Assembly (NCBI RefSeq): GCF_030704535.1
Contig: NC_081820.1
Location: 21,641,001 to 21,705,000 of the forward strand
Source: Vitis vinifera
Lineage: Eukaryota; Streptophyta; Magnoliopsida; Vitales; Vitaceae
Reading direction: 5' to 3'
DNA: 64,000 nucleotides
Position 1 is the first letter of the stretch. Each line of letters starts with the position of its first letter. Below are positions 13,787 to 24,898 of the stretch, piece after piece. The translations under genes were made by a program, and so were the position numbers. The notes below the pieces were generated by a model, which was not told the origin of the DNA, ran no database searches, and worked only from the letters and a program-made list of their open reading frames with translations.

Positions 13787-16786
13787 AAAATTGAACACAA
13801 ATAAAATTGAATTAAACCATTTATTGGAAATGAATTGAAACATTTTTATAAATAAATTAATTAAAACCATTCATTTGAAATTGTTTTTAATTTAAAATAT
13901 TCTTTTTTTAATTAGATTAATAAATCAATTTGATTAATTATCTTGTCATTTACCTTGTATACTATTATAATTTACTTTTATGATTATTTTTTTGTACATT
14001 GATTTGTGTTCTTAATTTTGATATTCATGATTAATTAATTAATTACCATAATTCTCTTAATTCACTTACTAAAAATCGTAGGTATACGAGCCATAATTAA
14101 TTAATTAATTATCATAATTCCTTCAATTCGCTTACTATAAACCAAATAGGTAAATAACCCTCAAATTTTAGATTTAGTTTTTGTAAATATGTCTTTTTCC
14201 AAAAAATGAGTCAGAGTTTTTTTTCTCATTTTGTTTTTCCTTTTAAAAATAAATTAAAATAAGCAGCAACTTTAATTTTTTTTAAAAAAATCAATTTTTC
14301 ACAAATAAAAAAAGAGAGTCTCGCCGTTTAGAGTGGGGACGCACTTGAAAAATGTGGATCTGCAATTATCTTTTGAAAAAAAAAAATATGATTTTGTTTT
14401 TAAATAATTTTAAAATTTAATTGAAATTATCTATTCAAAAGATAATTTTCAATTCAATTCCTTAATAATGCAATGGTTTTGCGAATAGTTTCAAAAGTAT
14501 TATATTTTAATAAATATTTTTAAAATGCTTTTATTTTTTTTTTCAAAGCCCCTTGAAAAAAAGTTCCTTTTCAAAAGTGGCTGTTTGCCTTGATTTTTGA
14601 TAAATTAAAAGAATCATTTGTAAAAAATTGATAGTTTAATTATTGATAAAATTATGACATTTTGTATCACATAAGTTTAAAAAAAAAGAAAAAAAAGGTC
14701 ATATAGTTCTTTGTCTTAAAATCATGTTTTCAAGACACAATTTTAATATATCATTATGAAGTAATGTATTGAAACTGGATGATAATGAAACAAATTATTT
14801 AAGGTATCCGCTCTACCTTGCCCTTAATGAAATGAATTTAAAATTAAAATAAATAGATTAAGAGTAGGTTTGTGATTCGAGGCATTACCTTATCCCTCTA
14901 TTCCCCGATTATATATAGCTAATTTTAAAAAATAATTTAATTTAATTTTTTATGTTCCAATTTTTAACACAAATTATTTTTCAATAACACAAGTTATAAA
15001 AAAAATTATAATATTTTATTTATTTATAATATATATTTTTAATAAATAAAAAAAAAGAAGTTAAAATTAATTGTTTAAAAAAATTGAAAATTAAAAGAAA
15101 TTACACGGGGTGGAACCCGCCTCACCTTGTTTAAATGTTTTTATTAGAGTGGGAATGATAATTACTTGGGACCCAACCCGTCCCAAAGCCTCGAAGATAT
15201 GATTTCATTACATTATTAATAAAGTATTATGAAGTTGTGATGAAGACATAATTTTAGTATTTTATCAAGAAGTTGTGTATTAAAGACACCTTTTTAGTTT
15301 TTTTTGTTCCCCCTCTTCTATCTTTTTCTAATAGTTTTTTTTTTTTTTTAATGTAAATTAATTTATTTTTTATTTCTTTTTCATGTTGTTCTATTTTTAT
15401 TGTTTTTTCTGGGTTTTTTTTTTAAATTTATATTTTTTTACCATTATTCTATATACATGAAATATAAAAAGTAGTATGAATGTTGCAATTAATTTATTTG
15501 TAGAGGTTTATTTTGGGAGGATGTGAACAAAAAAAATAAAAAAAAAACAACTGAAAATGAGTAAACATTAAAATTTTAAAAATAAATAAAAATTTTTGGA
15601 GATAAATAAACTTAGTTATTCACATATAATCATTGACCCATTTATAATTTTATAGAAATTTGGATGATTAAACAAAGAGTTGACAAAAAAAAAAAAAAAA
15701 AGCAAAATATTTGAAAATAAATAAATTTCATTAGTTTTCTTCTTGTTTAGGAAATAGCGCTTCTTATGTAATGAAGGAAAAAAAATAATGTAACCAAGGG
15801 TTTGTACCATAATTGATTGACATTATAAGAAATGGTAATGCAGTGGATTTTTTTTAGTACCCATTTTATTTAGCCCCTAATAGGATGAATTTTCGATAAA
15901 TGTAAATGAGTGTAGGACATGTTTGAGAAATTTTTTAAACCCGGTTATGTACAAGATGGGTTTGGATATGACTTTATTTCATCTGTTTCAATTATATATA
16001 ATATTAAATAAAAATTATTTTTATTATTTTTCAACTTTTTTAATATATACAAAATAAAAAATTTTAATTTTCGCAAAAATGTAATTCGTAAATTCAACAA
16101 CCATATTACCAAAATTCTTTTAATGAATAAGGTAGCTCCTTGGGTTGAATCGTACTTTTGTGTTTGCGTAGTTAGGCTAATATTTTTGGATTAGACCTAC
16201 GTTTTTGGGTAGTCTATTTTTGTGTTTGTACAGCTGGGCTGGGCCTATATTTAGTTACGCTTGGGCCTACACTTTTAGATTAGACCAGCACTTTTGGATA
16301 GTTCAATTTTTTTTGTGTTTGATTAAGCCCACCTAAGCTAAGCCCCATGAGGGACTGATAGACCCTTCACCTAACCCTTCACTTAAGCCCACCTAAGTTT
16401 TGCCAAGGACACTCTGTCTTCTTTTCCTTTTCTCTCCATTTTGTTGCCACCAGAGTGCTAACTTACCATTAAATAGGGATATGCCAAACCAACCCCCATA
16501 TGGAACTTTCCTTTGTTTGTAGGAAGCATGCTACCTAGTGGTAGTCGAAGCTGCTACACTTGGTAGTACAGTTTGCGAAGCTGCTACCTACGAATTTTTA
16601 GCTCTAATACAGCACTTGCTGAAAAAAATGTTAAATTCTATATATTGAAATAAAATTTCAGCTCCATGAATCAAGATGGTTGTAATATGGTTTGTCACTA
16701 GTCTTTAATCACTACTCTGCAACCATAAATATTTTTACTTCAGAATATTAAAAAATGAACGAAACTTGCTTGAAAGGAAACAAAAC

Positions 16787-16792
16787 TTTATT
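16787..16792 (-). terminator. Candidate polyadenylation signal of the LRK10L2 gene
   Basis: AATAAA on the minus strand, about 170 bases past the stop codon at 16962, a usual plant 3-prime UTR distance. Confidence 0.5.
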
Positions 16793-16961
16793 TAAGAATT
16801 TCAAAGGCCTTGGAGAAGACTACTCATGTATGGAGACCTTCTAGGAACCAAGCCAGTGCTTTAGGACAAATACATTTGATACACGAAAAGCAACGATCCT
16901 TACATCTAAGCCAAGAAAACATTATCAAGGGACAAAGTATGCAAGTAGATACAATGCGGCA

Positions 16962-19900
16962 CTACCTTCCGGTTAAGGTGCTTGCATCCATGGCATTAAG
17001 TGATGAAACTGGTACTCCTACTTGATTGCTCACCTGATCCTCTACCTTCAATTCATCATAATATAGAGCAGGCTTAGGAGGCATTTGCAAGAGTTCAATC
17101 TCACCTTCTAGCATCTTCAATGCTTTGCTCATGGAAGGACGGTCTGTGGGCTTCATCTGTATACACCATAATGCAACTATCACCATTTTTTTTACAGATA
17201 TTTTTTCACTATCTGTGGCATCTTCCATTTCAATGTCCTCCCCTTGGTAAAATTTATCATAGATCCATGATGGGAAGTATATTTGACTTGAGTGATCTGC
17301 TAATGCATTCAAATTCTTCCTTTTACCCACCATTTCCATCAACAACATTCCAAAACTATAAACATCGGCCTTGTTTGATATGCATCCAATGTTTTTGTAG
17401 AACAATTCTGGAGCAATGTATCCCATTGTTCCTCTTGCTTTTGTGAGAGAAACAATACTTTCATCTGTTGAATACAACTTTGCAAGGCCAAAATCTGAAA
17501 CTTTTGGAGTGAAGTCTTCATCGAGAAGAATATTGTGTGGTTTGATATCAAAATGCAGAATTTTCATATCACAACCTTGATGTAAGTATTCAATCCCACG
17601 CCCTACTCCAAGTGCAATCTTATACAACCTCTCCCAACTTAAGGGGGTATTGTTTTCATGTTTCGGAAAAATAAACTTATCAAGAGATCCATTAGGCATG
17701 AAGTCATATATAAGAGCCCATTTTGAACCTTCTATGCAAAATCCAACAAGTTTCACCACATTAATATGATGGATCCTTCCAATTGTAGCCACCTCATTGA
17801 TAAAATCTTGCCCATCAGCTTTAGACATAAGCAGTACTTTTACTGCAACAACTCGACCACTCTTGAGCTTTCCTTTATAAACAGAGCCAAAGCCTCCTTG
17901 TCCTAATTTATCCTTGAAACTATTGGTCATCTTCTTTATATCATAATAAGAGTACTTTATGAGTTGAAGACTTTTGTGATTTTGCAGGAATTCTTCAATA
18001 TTATCATCTAATGATAAGTGTCTCCGCCGAAACTTGTAGATTAAGTAGGCAAACATGAACATCCCAAGTACAATTCGTACTCCAACGTATATTATGACTG
18101 AACATACATAAAGCAACACAAAAAATATGAAATATATTAGAAAATATTTATGATCATATGAATTCAATTAATATTAAATCCACCAAGTAAACCATTAGGC
18201 GGTTGCCTTGTTGATTAATCTAAAAATAAAGGTATTGTGAAACTTTTTGAGACTGGATTGAGTCTTGAACTGTGCTGCTTAGGGGCTCTCTATGGAAGTA
18301 ATATGCTGATCAGTAGTAAAGAAAAAATTGGGGCTTTGGATTTGGAGGCCTCAGTTCCAATCCCACTGTTTTGACTTTTTGTATACAAGTGGACTTGAAA
18401 CTGAATTTAGATAAGAGTATATGCATTCCAAATCCCCTAAGCTGCTACTAATAATAATAATAATAATAATAAGTATTATTATTATTATTATTATTATTTT
18501 TAATTCCTCTGGCTTTTGATTTTATAAATGAGGTCTTGCTTGGATAAAAAATTCTAAGGTGTTCATATAAAAAAACTACATTATACATATTAATTATTGC
18601 ACAAAGAATTAATAGTTGGGAACGGGAAGTCTCACCAATCTTTTGTAATATCCAGAATCCTGATAAGAAAATTAAGAATAACAGAAATTAAATTCAGAGA
18701 AGAACATGAATTAAATTAAGTTATAATTATAATCGTCAAATCATCCTTATTATATCAGATGATGACTATGCAAAATAAAGTTGGTAAAATGTAACGGAAC
18801 TCCCTCAAACTTACCAATGGCCTCAATGTCATTGTCAAAGTAGTAGTCGTCCCGAAGATCTTTTTTAAGTTCTACATGATTGAATCAAGCAAGTAATCTG
18901 AGCTTTTGCAAGCATAATCGAATGCAAAACAAATCTTTATAATTGGAAGAAGAAACAAAAGTAGGAATTTCAAGTAATTGAGTTAATATGAAGAGAGAGC
19001 TCTAAGTCAAATTATCTAATCGAAACTACTAAGCCTCACCTCCAATTGTAAAATTTGAGAGATTCACTATGTAGTCTGTGAATAAGAGAGGATATTGAAT
19101 TCAAAATAAGAAAGATGTAAGTGAAAATATCACCATTATTATCACTGAAACCAAAAAGAAAATTATCGAGAAATAAGGACAAAAAGATAATAAACTCGGA
19201 GGCCTTACCAATTAAGTCAAACAGATTTAAAATCAATGTCCAGATCCCTGCATGATTATATATTCATATATACACATTATTTATTCATGGGGCAGTTCAA
19301 AATTGACTTCAAAGTTTTCATCATGCATGAATCACATTTAATTCATAACTCCAAGCCTCCTTTACGAGGCTTCAATACTAATCTTACTCACATGTTGGCT
19401 TGAAGCAGACGTAATACCAACACACAGTTGTAGCATTTGAAAGTATTGGTGAGTTGTACGATTTGAAAGTATTGCTGTAGTTGTAGCATTTGAAAGTATT
19501 GCTGATGAAATTCGTATCACAGGATAGCCCTTTCACTTCGCATTCTCTGTCGCAGATGAAATACATAAATGAAAGTTCAAACCCCATGAGTAGCTCTTCT
19601 TGCAAATCTGACATTGATAAATGTCTTCCCTCCGCAACGGCCTTTGACTGAGTGACGATATTCCCATCCAAGATGCATGAATCGGGAATATCTCCGAACT
19701 CCAAATCTCCAACTATTGCATACGCGTATGGTTTCGAGAAAGGGGAGCTGCGATTCGTGTTGCATGGAATGATAGGAATAGACTTATTATGAATCTTGTC
19801 ACCAGTGATCGGCCATGGGCATGTAATGAAAACTACAGGATGAGAATGTCTAGGAAAGTAATATCCAACTGGATAATCACTCAAGTAATAGAGAGGATAG

Positions 19901-20229
19901 GAGAAACAGTTTCCCATGCCCTTTTTCTTTAGGCCCGGATCCACTACCCGAATGGTATGGCTACTGTAGTTGATGTCTGCAACATGGTATTTTCCGCTGA
20001 AATTCAGGTTTACCATAGTACGATTATTTTCACAGATCAATTTCAAGAGGTGATGATGACCGAGGTTAGGCGCATAATCATCTTCCAAATAGAAAGGGTC
20101 ACTGATGTTCATATCTCCGCAAGAAGATTTGAAGGTCTGATTTTTATCTGCAACGCAAACAGAAAGGAAGCACACATGGAGGATTGTTAGAAGCCCTACT
20201 CCCACAAGATTTTCTTCCCTCAACATCAT
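16962..20229 (-). CDS. LRK10L2-type receptor-like protein kinase (rust-resistance kinase Lr10-like), intact, 709 aa
   Basis: A plasma-membrane receptor kinase of the LRK10L/WAK-associated family. Exons: 20229-19392, 19247-19209, 19075-19040, 18871-18815, 18659-18636, 18097-16962. All introns are GT..AG and phase 1. The Met at 20229 starts a signal peptide ([14 protein letters not shown]...). The ectodomain of exon 1 has the GUB_WAK galacturonan-binding-like region ([10 protein letters not shown]), several N-glycosylation sites and a WAK-associated region. Four tiny exons lead to the membrane segment at about 332-352 and a basic stop-transfer YKFRRRH. The kinase has LGQGGFGSV at 396-404, Lys 418, HFD instead of HRD at about 513-515 (non-RD, usual for this family), DFG at 533-535 and APE at 560-562. 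It ends in ASTLTGR, near the C-terminus I recall for grape homologs. Non-RD receptor kinases are often immune receptors; the ligand is unknown. No breaks were found. Confidence 0.9.
18447..18498. repeat. (AAT)n-(ATT)n inverted microsatellite in an intron
   Basis: A run of AAT followed directly by a run of ATT can fold into a near-perfect hairpin. It lies in the intron before the kinase exon. The unit 2 counterpart near 40,800 differs in length and has a CTA-repeat prefix, so the tract is unstable. Confidence 0.9.
19428..19510. repeat. Triplicated ~30-bp in-frame repeat at the end of the ectodomain exon
   Basis: Three imperfect copies built on gatttgaaagtattg or gcatttgaaagtattg encode repeated Ser-Asn-Thr-Phe-Lys / Tyr-Asn motifs just outside the membrane in the unit 1 LRK10L2 protein. 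The unit 2 copy lacks the array and has a different, shorter end to this exon. Confidence 0.8.
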
Positions 20230-20234
20230 AAACT

Positions 20235-20235
<1 letters not shown>

Positions 20236-20267
<32 letters not shown>
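20236..20267. repeat. (AG)16 microsatellite in the LRK10L2 5-prime UTR
   Basis: A CT run in transcript sense ends six bases before the start codon at 20229. In unit 2 it is shorter and interrupted. Confidence 0.9.
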
Positions 20268-20269
<2 letters not shown>

Positions 20270-22300
20270 ATTACTTTGTTTTTGAAGTTGCATATTGTAG
20301 TGATAATTAAATACACAATTACCCTGACCCAACTCAACTATCTTGACTCATGTCTTCCAAGCTAGTTTTTTTGGTCATTGTGTTTCTCCATCATGTAAGA
20401 CAAATGCTAAACCAATTTAGACGTCCAAACTTTTTTCTCATTTTTACATTGACTATCACCATCAATGTATATGATTTTATGTCATCCCAATTAATTCTTT
20501 TGAAAATAATAACATTCATGACAAAAATAAACCATCAAAGGAATTGGTCAAACATTCTACCATTCAATCCTTACTAGATACATCAACGACCCCATAATGT
20601 TTGAAATTTCAATGTGGATACCTTTCTAGACTATCCTTCCCAATAATGCTTTAAAATATAGTTGCACCCAACTTCTCATGAAAAACAAAGATTATTATTC
20701 ATAGATCCCTAGTGTTTAGTTTTTTTAATTGGTATATTTGGACATTATCCCCTGCCCATAAATTGTGTAAAATTTTTTGGTACCTGTTTTTCAATGAAAA
20801 TAAGAAACTATAGAAGGAATATGTATATCCTTGTTATAGACATCAACTACTGAATGTTTCTACATTGACACCTTTTTTACTTTACAATTAATTGAGCTAA
20901 TTTTTAAAATCCAAATAATTCCTAATAATTAAAGATTCATTAAAGAATTTAAAATAACAAGTTTCACTTGTTTAGAATCTATTTACTTAATAAGAAAATT
21001 TAGAAAGCATAGTTGTGCACATAAGAACAAGAGTAAAGTCCAACATATTATATATTAGTTTTGGTTTATTAATTTTTAGTAGTTCAAAAATTATTAAACT
21101 CATTAACAAATTCAATAAATTAAATCTTTCTTTATTTGAAGTCTATTTTTATAGTAAGAAAATTCATAAAAATATAGTTATATGTAGAGGAGAAATAAAA
21201 GTGTTATTATAGACTAATTTTTGTTTATAATTTCTTATATTAGTTGCGTCATTATTTGACTTTCAAATTATTTTTAAAAATTACTAAACTTTTTAATGAA
21301 TCCAATGTCCTAAATTTTGTTAGATTTAAAAATTGTTTGTCTAGTGAAATCACAAAATTAGTGATGCGTAAAGAAAAAATTAGCAAACATATTCATAATG
21401 AACTTTAGTACTAATTGGATCCATTTTCAATTTCAAATTATTTTAGAAATTAATAAATCATGTATATCAAGTGTTTATTTATTTTGGAATTTATTTATCT
21501 AATATTTTTTTAAAGAAATTAAAAGAAAATTCTAAAAAATATTTGTAATTAAGAAAGATTATATCTAAATATTTTTTCTAGTGGTTGGTAGAGAGAATGA
21601 GAAAGAAAATTATGTTATACTTAATTTATTAAAAGAAAATGAGAAAGAAAATTTAAATAAGACATTACTCATCAACTACCAACATTTAAAACCCTTATTT
21701 CACTCCTTGTTGACAACATCAACTACCCCACTACATTGAACGTTGAAAGCTGACACCTCCAAAGAGTCCATCCCGTTAATTCTTTTTATAACTGTGGGAA
21801 ACTAGTTACTTGAAAATTTGGAAAGAAATGTAAAGAAAAAGTAGAAAGAAAGAAAAAAATTAAAAATTAGATTTAATATTAATAAATGATTTTTATATAT
21901 TATTTCAAATTTATTTTATTTATTTTCTCTTATTTTTGTAAAATTAAATAATTTAAAAACACATTGTAGGTATATTGTCAAATTTTACGTTTTATACCCA
22001 GATTAATTTAGCACAAGCGTCTCATGTGATGTTTCCATTTTAACAATACTTAAAAACAATCCTTACATATTTGATGCTTTTATGCCATTTTGATTAATTC
22101 TTTAGGAAACAATATCACCCATTTTTCAGTGGCCGTTTCTCTATGGCAAAAAGAAACTACTAAAGGAATTGACCAAGCACTTCTACTCTTTAATTCTTAT
22201 TAGATACATCAACCACCCCGCGATATTTGAACTCCTTCCTAATAATTGTTTTGAAAATAGTAACACCCTCTTCTCATTAAAAACAAAAAATCATTGGGCA
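20270..22300. other. Spacer upstream of LRK10L2, with one 245-bp repeat monomer; no gene
   Basis: About 20,345-20,590 is a diverged monomer of the family that forms the 31.4-35.0 kb satellite, in the same orientation. It carries the core aaaggaattggtcaaacatt. A second partial monomer lies near 22,090-22,245. The rest is AT-rich with no coding evidence. Confidence 0.65.
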
Positions 22301-22309
22301 TGGATTTCC

Positions 22310-23110
22310 ATAGTGTTTAGTCAAGCTTGTTTAGTTTTTCTAATTGATATTTTGCTGAACATTATCTCTAGCCTACAAATTTTGTGGAAAATGTTTTGGT
22401 GCCAATTTTTCCATAAAAAATAACAAATAGTTGAAGAAATTAGTCAAGCTTTTCTATCATTATTTAGTTTTTCCAATTGGCATTTTTCTTGACGTTATCC
22501 ATAGTCCATAAATTTTGTGGAAAAACTTTTTATGCTTATCTTTTTCATGAAAAATAGGAAATCGTCAAGAGAATTAGTCAAACCTTCCGATCACTATTTG
22601 GTTTTTCTAATTGATATTTTTTTTGTTTTACTTTATCCCTGGCCCACAAACTTTGTGGAAAATCTTTTAGTGTTTGTTTTTTCATGAAAAAGGGAAATCA
22701 CCAAAAGAATTAGTTAAATTTCTCTACCACTATTTTCTAACTAGAATTTTCTTGACGTTATCCCTAGCCCACAAATTTTGTGGACAAAATTTTGGTGTCT
22801 ATTTTTCCATGAAAAATAGGAAACCGTCTAAGGAATTAGTCAAACTTTTCTATAATAGTTTAGTTTTTCTAATTGGCATTTTTCTTGACGGTATCCCTAG
22901 TCCACAAATTTTGTGAAAATTTTTTTGGTGCCTATGAAAAAATAGAAAACCACCTAATGAATTAGTCAAACTTTTATACGATTGTTTAGTTTTTCTAATT
23001 ATCATTTTTCTTGATATTATCCCTAGCCCATGAATTTTGTGGAAAAATTTTTGGTGCCTGTTTTTCCACGAAAAATAAAATCCGCCAAATGAATTAGTCA
23101 AGCTTTTCTA
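22310..23110. repeat. ~130-bp tandem repeat array (unit 1)
   Basis: About six imperfect copies of a unit containing tagtttttctaattggcatt and cccacaaattttgtggaaaa. Copies of the first motif start near 22,334, 22,464, 22,600, 22,862 and 22,988. Positions 22947-22954 (aaaccacc) correspond to the unfilled target of the hAT element in unit 2. Confidence 0.8.
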
Positions 23111-23142
23111 CATGGTGTCTATGTTGATACCTTCATACTCTT

Positions 23143-23800
23143 AAGAACCGACCGGTTAAACCGCTGACTGGAGCTTGGTCCAGTTCGGTTGAGAGCCCTT
23201 TGAATCAGGGTAGAGCCAGATTGAATCCTTTGGCGGGTTCCGGTTCATTCGGCCCATTCTCTTTTGGGCTTCAACGCATACCTTTTCTAATTTGGGCAAA
23301 ATGTTGAATGGGCTTTAACAAAGTCTCCCAGGCCCATTGACCTACTTGAACTCTAACTTAGCACAAGTTTCCGATGTGGTATGGCATTTTATGCCAAAAA
23401 GTCACAAATGTCACAGTGTGGAAGCTTAAACCATTGACCAATTGACCAAAGGTTTAGAAAAGTGACGGTGCAACCACTAGACCATATGCTAGTTTTGTTG
23501 GTAATTATAAAGTAAAATAACCTAATATTGTTTAAAATTATAAAATAATCTGACATTTAATATCTAAATGAAATTAAATAATATAATTTTATAACTTTTT
23601 ATTCATTTTCAATATATATCTTTATATTTATATTTATAATTTGAGAATATCAAACATGAAAAATAAATATTATTGATTTTAAATTTTATTAGACATATAT
23701 TAGATTTTTTAATTGTTTTTAATTTTAATAAAATATAAAATTATATATTTATGAGGATACGAGCATGAACTGAAAACTTTTTTTATTCAATGAAAGATGA
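23143..23800. mobile_element. Insertion of unknown type, unit 1 only
   Basis: A GC-richer block starting gaaccgaccggttaaacc interrupts repeat sequence that is continuous in related copies near 26,690 and 62,110. It is absent from the matching place in unit 2. On the minus strand, near 23,475-23,495, TGGTCTAGTGG resembles a tRNA-type box A, so a SINE is possible. I found no clear termini or target duplication. Confidence 0.4.
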
Positions 23801-24055
23801 TGTTTTGAAAACATTGATAAAAACCATTTTTGCCTTTATTTTAAATCATCAATTAAAGAATCATTCAAGCTATTTTTTTTAATATATCTTAAAGGCTTGT
23901 TAGTGGAAATTGCCCCAAAATGCCTAAAGTTTTTAATTTGACAACTTCCTAAACATTATTGCTTCCTATAAATTTTCTAGAAAATTTAGCCTATTTCAAA
24001 TTTGGTTTGTAAAAATAGTTTTTTATTCTTTGAAAAAAAGAAAAAAAGAAAATTA

Positions 24056-24460
24056 GGGCTTTTTTAGTAACTATTTTCACAAGGGATTTTTTTTTCTCTA
24101 TAAAAAAATATAAAAAAATACTTTTGAAATAAAAAAACATAAAACAATTTTTTATCTTTAAAAACAAAAAACAATTTTTTACCCTTAAAAATAGAAAACA
24201 AGGAATTTTCAAAGAATATTTTTTAATTGTTTTCACTTGTTTTTTTAGGGATATTTTAAAAAGTAATTATACAAATATGAAGAATGATTAAAAATAAAGC
24301 ACTATATATAAAAGTTATTTTTAAAACATATTTATAAATAAGTTTCAAATTGACATTTGTTCTACAAAACATTAAAGAATAATTTACAAGGATTGTTTTC
24401 TAATTGTTCTCAAAATTTATTTTTTAGAATTGCTTCCAAAAATGGTTACTCAACAAGGCC
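24056..24460. mobile_element. MITE with GGGCTT...AGTAAC termini (unit 1, first)
   Basis: The left end reads gggcttttttagtaac. The right end is its imperfect inverse, gttactcaacaaggcc. About 405 bp and non-coding, typical of hAT-like MITEs that begin GGGCCTGTTTGGTAAC. The same element is at 59,407-59,806 in unit 2. The target duplication is unclear. Confidence 0.55.
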
Positions 24461-24537
24461 TTATTTTCAACAATCCAAACCATTTTTGGTAACTTTTGGA
24501 AATGAAACAATTCTTTGAAAACTTGTTACCAAAACAA

Positions 24538-24898
24538 GGGACCTATTTGATAATTGTTTTCAAGAACAATTTTTTGTTCTTTAGAACAAAAAAAACATGT
24601 TTGACAATTAAAAACTATTTTATGTTTTTTATTCTTAAAAACAGAAAATAGGGTATTTTTGGATAATAACTTTTAGTTATTTTCTGTTGTTTTCATTTGT
24701 TTTCTAAGAATTGTTTTAGAAAATAATTATATAAACACATAGAATGATTAAAAATAAAGGATTAGATATAAAAAATATTAAAAACAAGTTAAAAACATTT
24801 CAGATTCCCAAACAGACTTTTATTCTACAAAACATTAGAAAATAGTTTTCAAAAACTTTTCTCTAAAACCATTTTCGAAAATAGTTACCAAATAAGGC
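24538..24898. mobile_element. Second, related MITE (unit 1)
   Basis: Runs from gggacctatttgataatt to gttaccaaataaggc, imperfect inverted ends of the same kind as the preceding element. The interior is similar to it. The unit 2 counterpart is at 59,884-60,255. Confidence 0.5.

Larger units (their letters stand above)
12666..16961. other. AT-rich left flank of unit 1, no gene seen
   Basis: This stretch is downstream of the minus-strand LRK10L2 gene and has no plausible coding region. It contains a 188-bp direct repeat, a short duplicated block near 14,026 and 14,092, and many homopolymer runs. GC-richer patches at about 14,300-14,350 and 15,100-15,190 may be old transposon scraps. It recurs almost unchanged at 35,032-39,321. 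Confidence 0.6.

Noticed and set aside
14790..15190. Decayed hAT end, because ggtatccgctctacc and acccaacccgtccc resemble hAT subterminal motifs
   Set aside because: Suggestive only. No inverted termini or target duplication could be found in either duplicate.
17120..17446. Plus-strand 108-codon frames opposite the kinase exons (also 39,480-39,806)
   Set aside because: Antisense shadow present in both duplicates because the kinase sequence is conserved.
19957..20190. Plus-strand frames opposite the LRK10L ectodomains (also 43,375-43,605 and 43,150-43,350)
   Set aside because: Antisense of recognised receptor exons.
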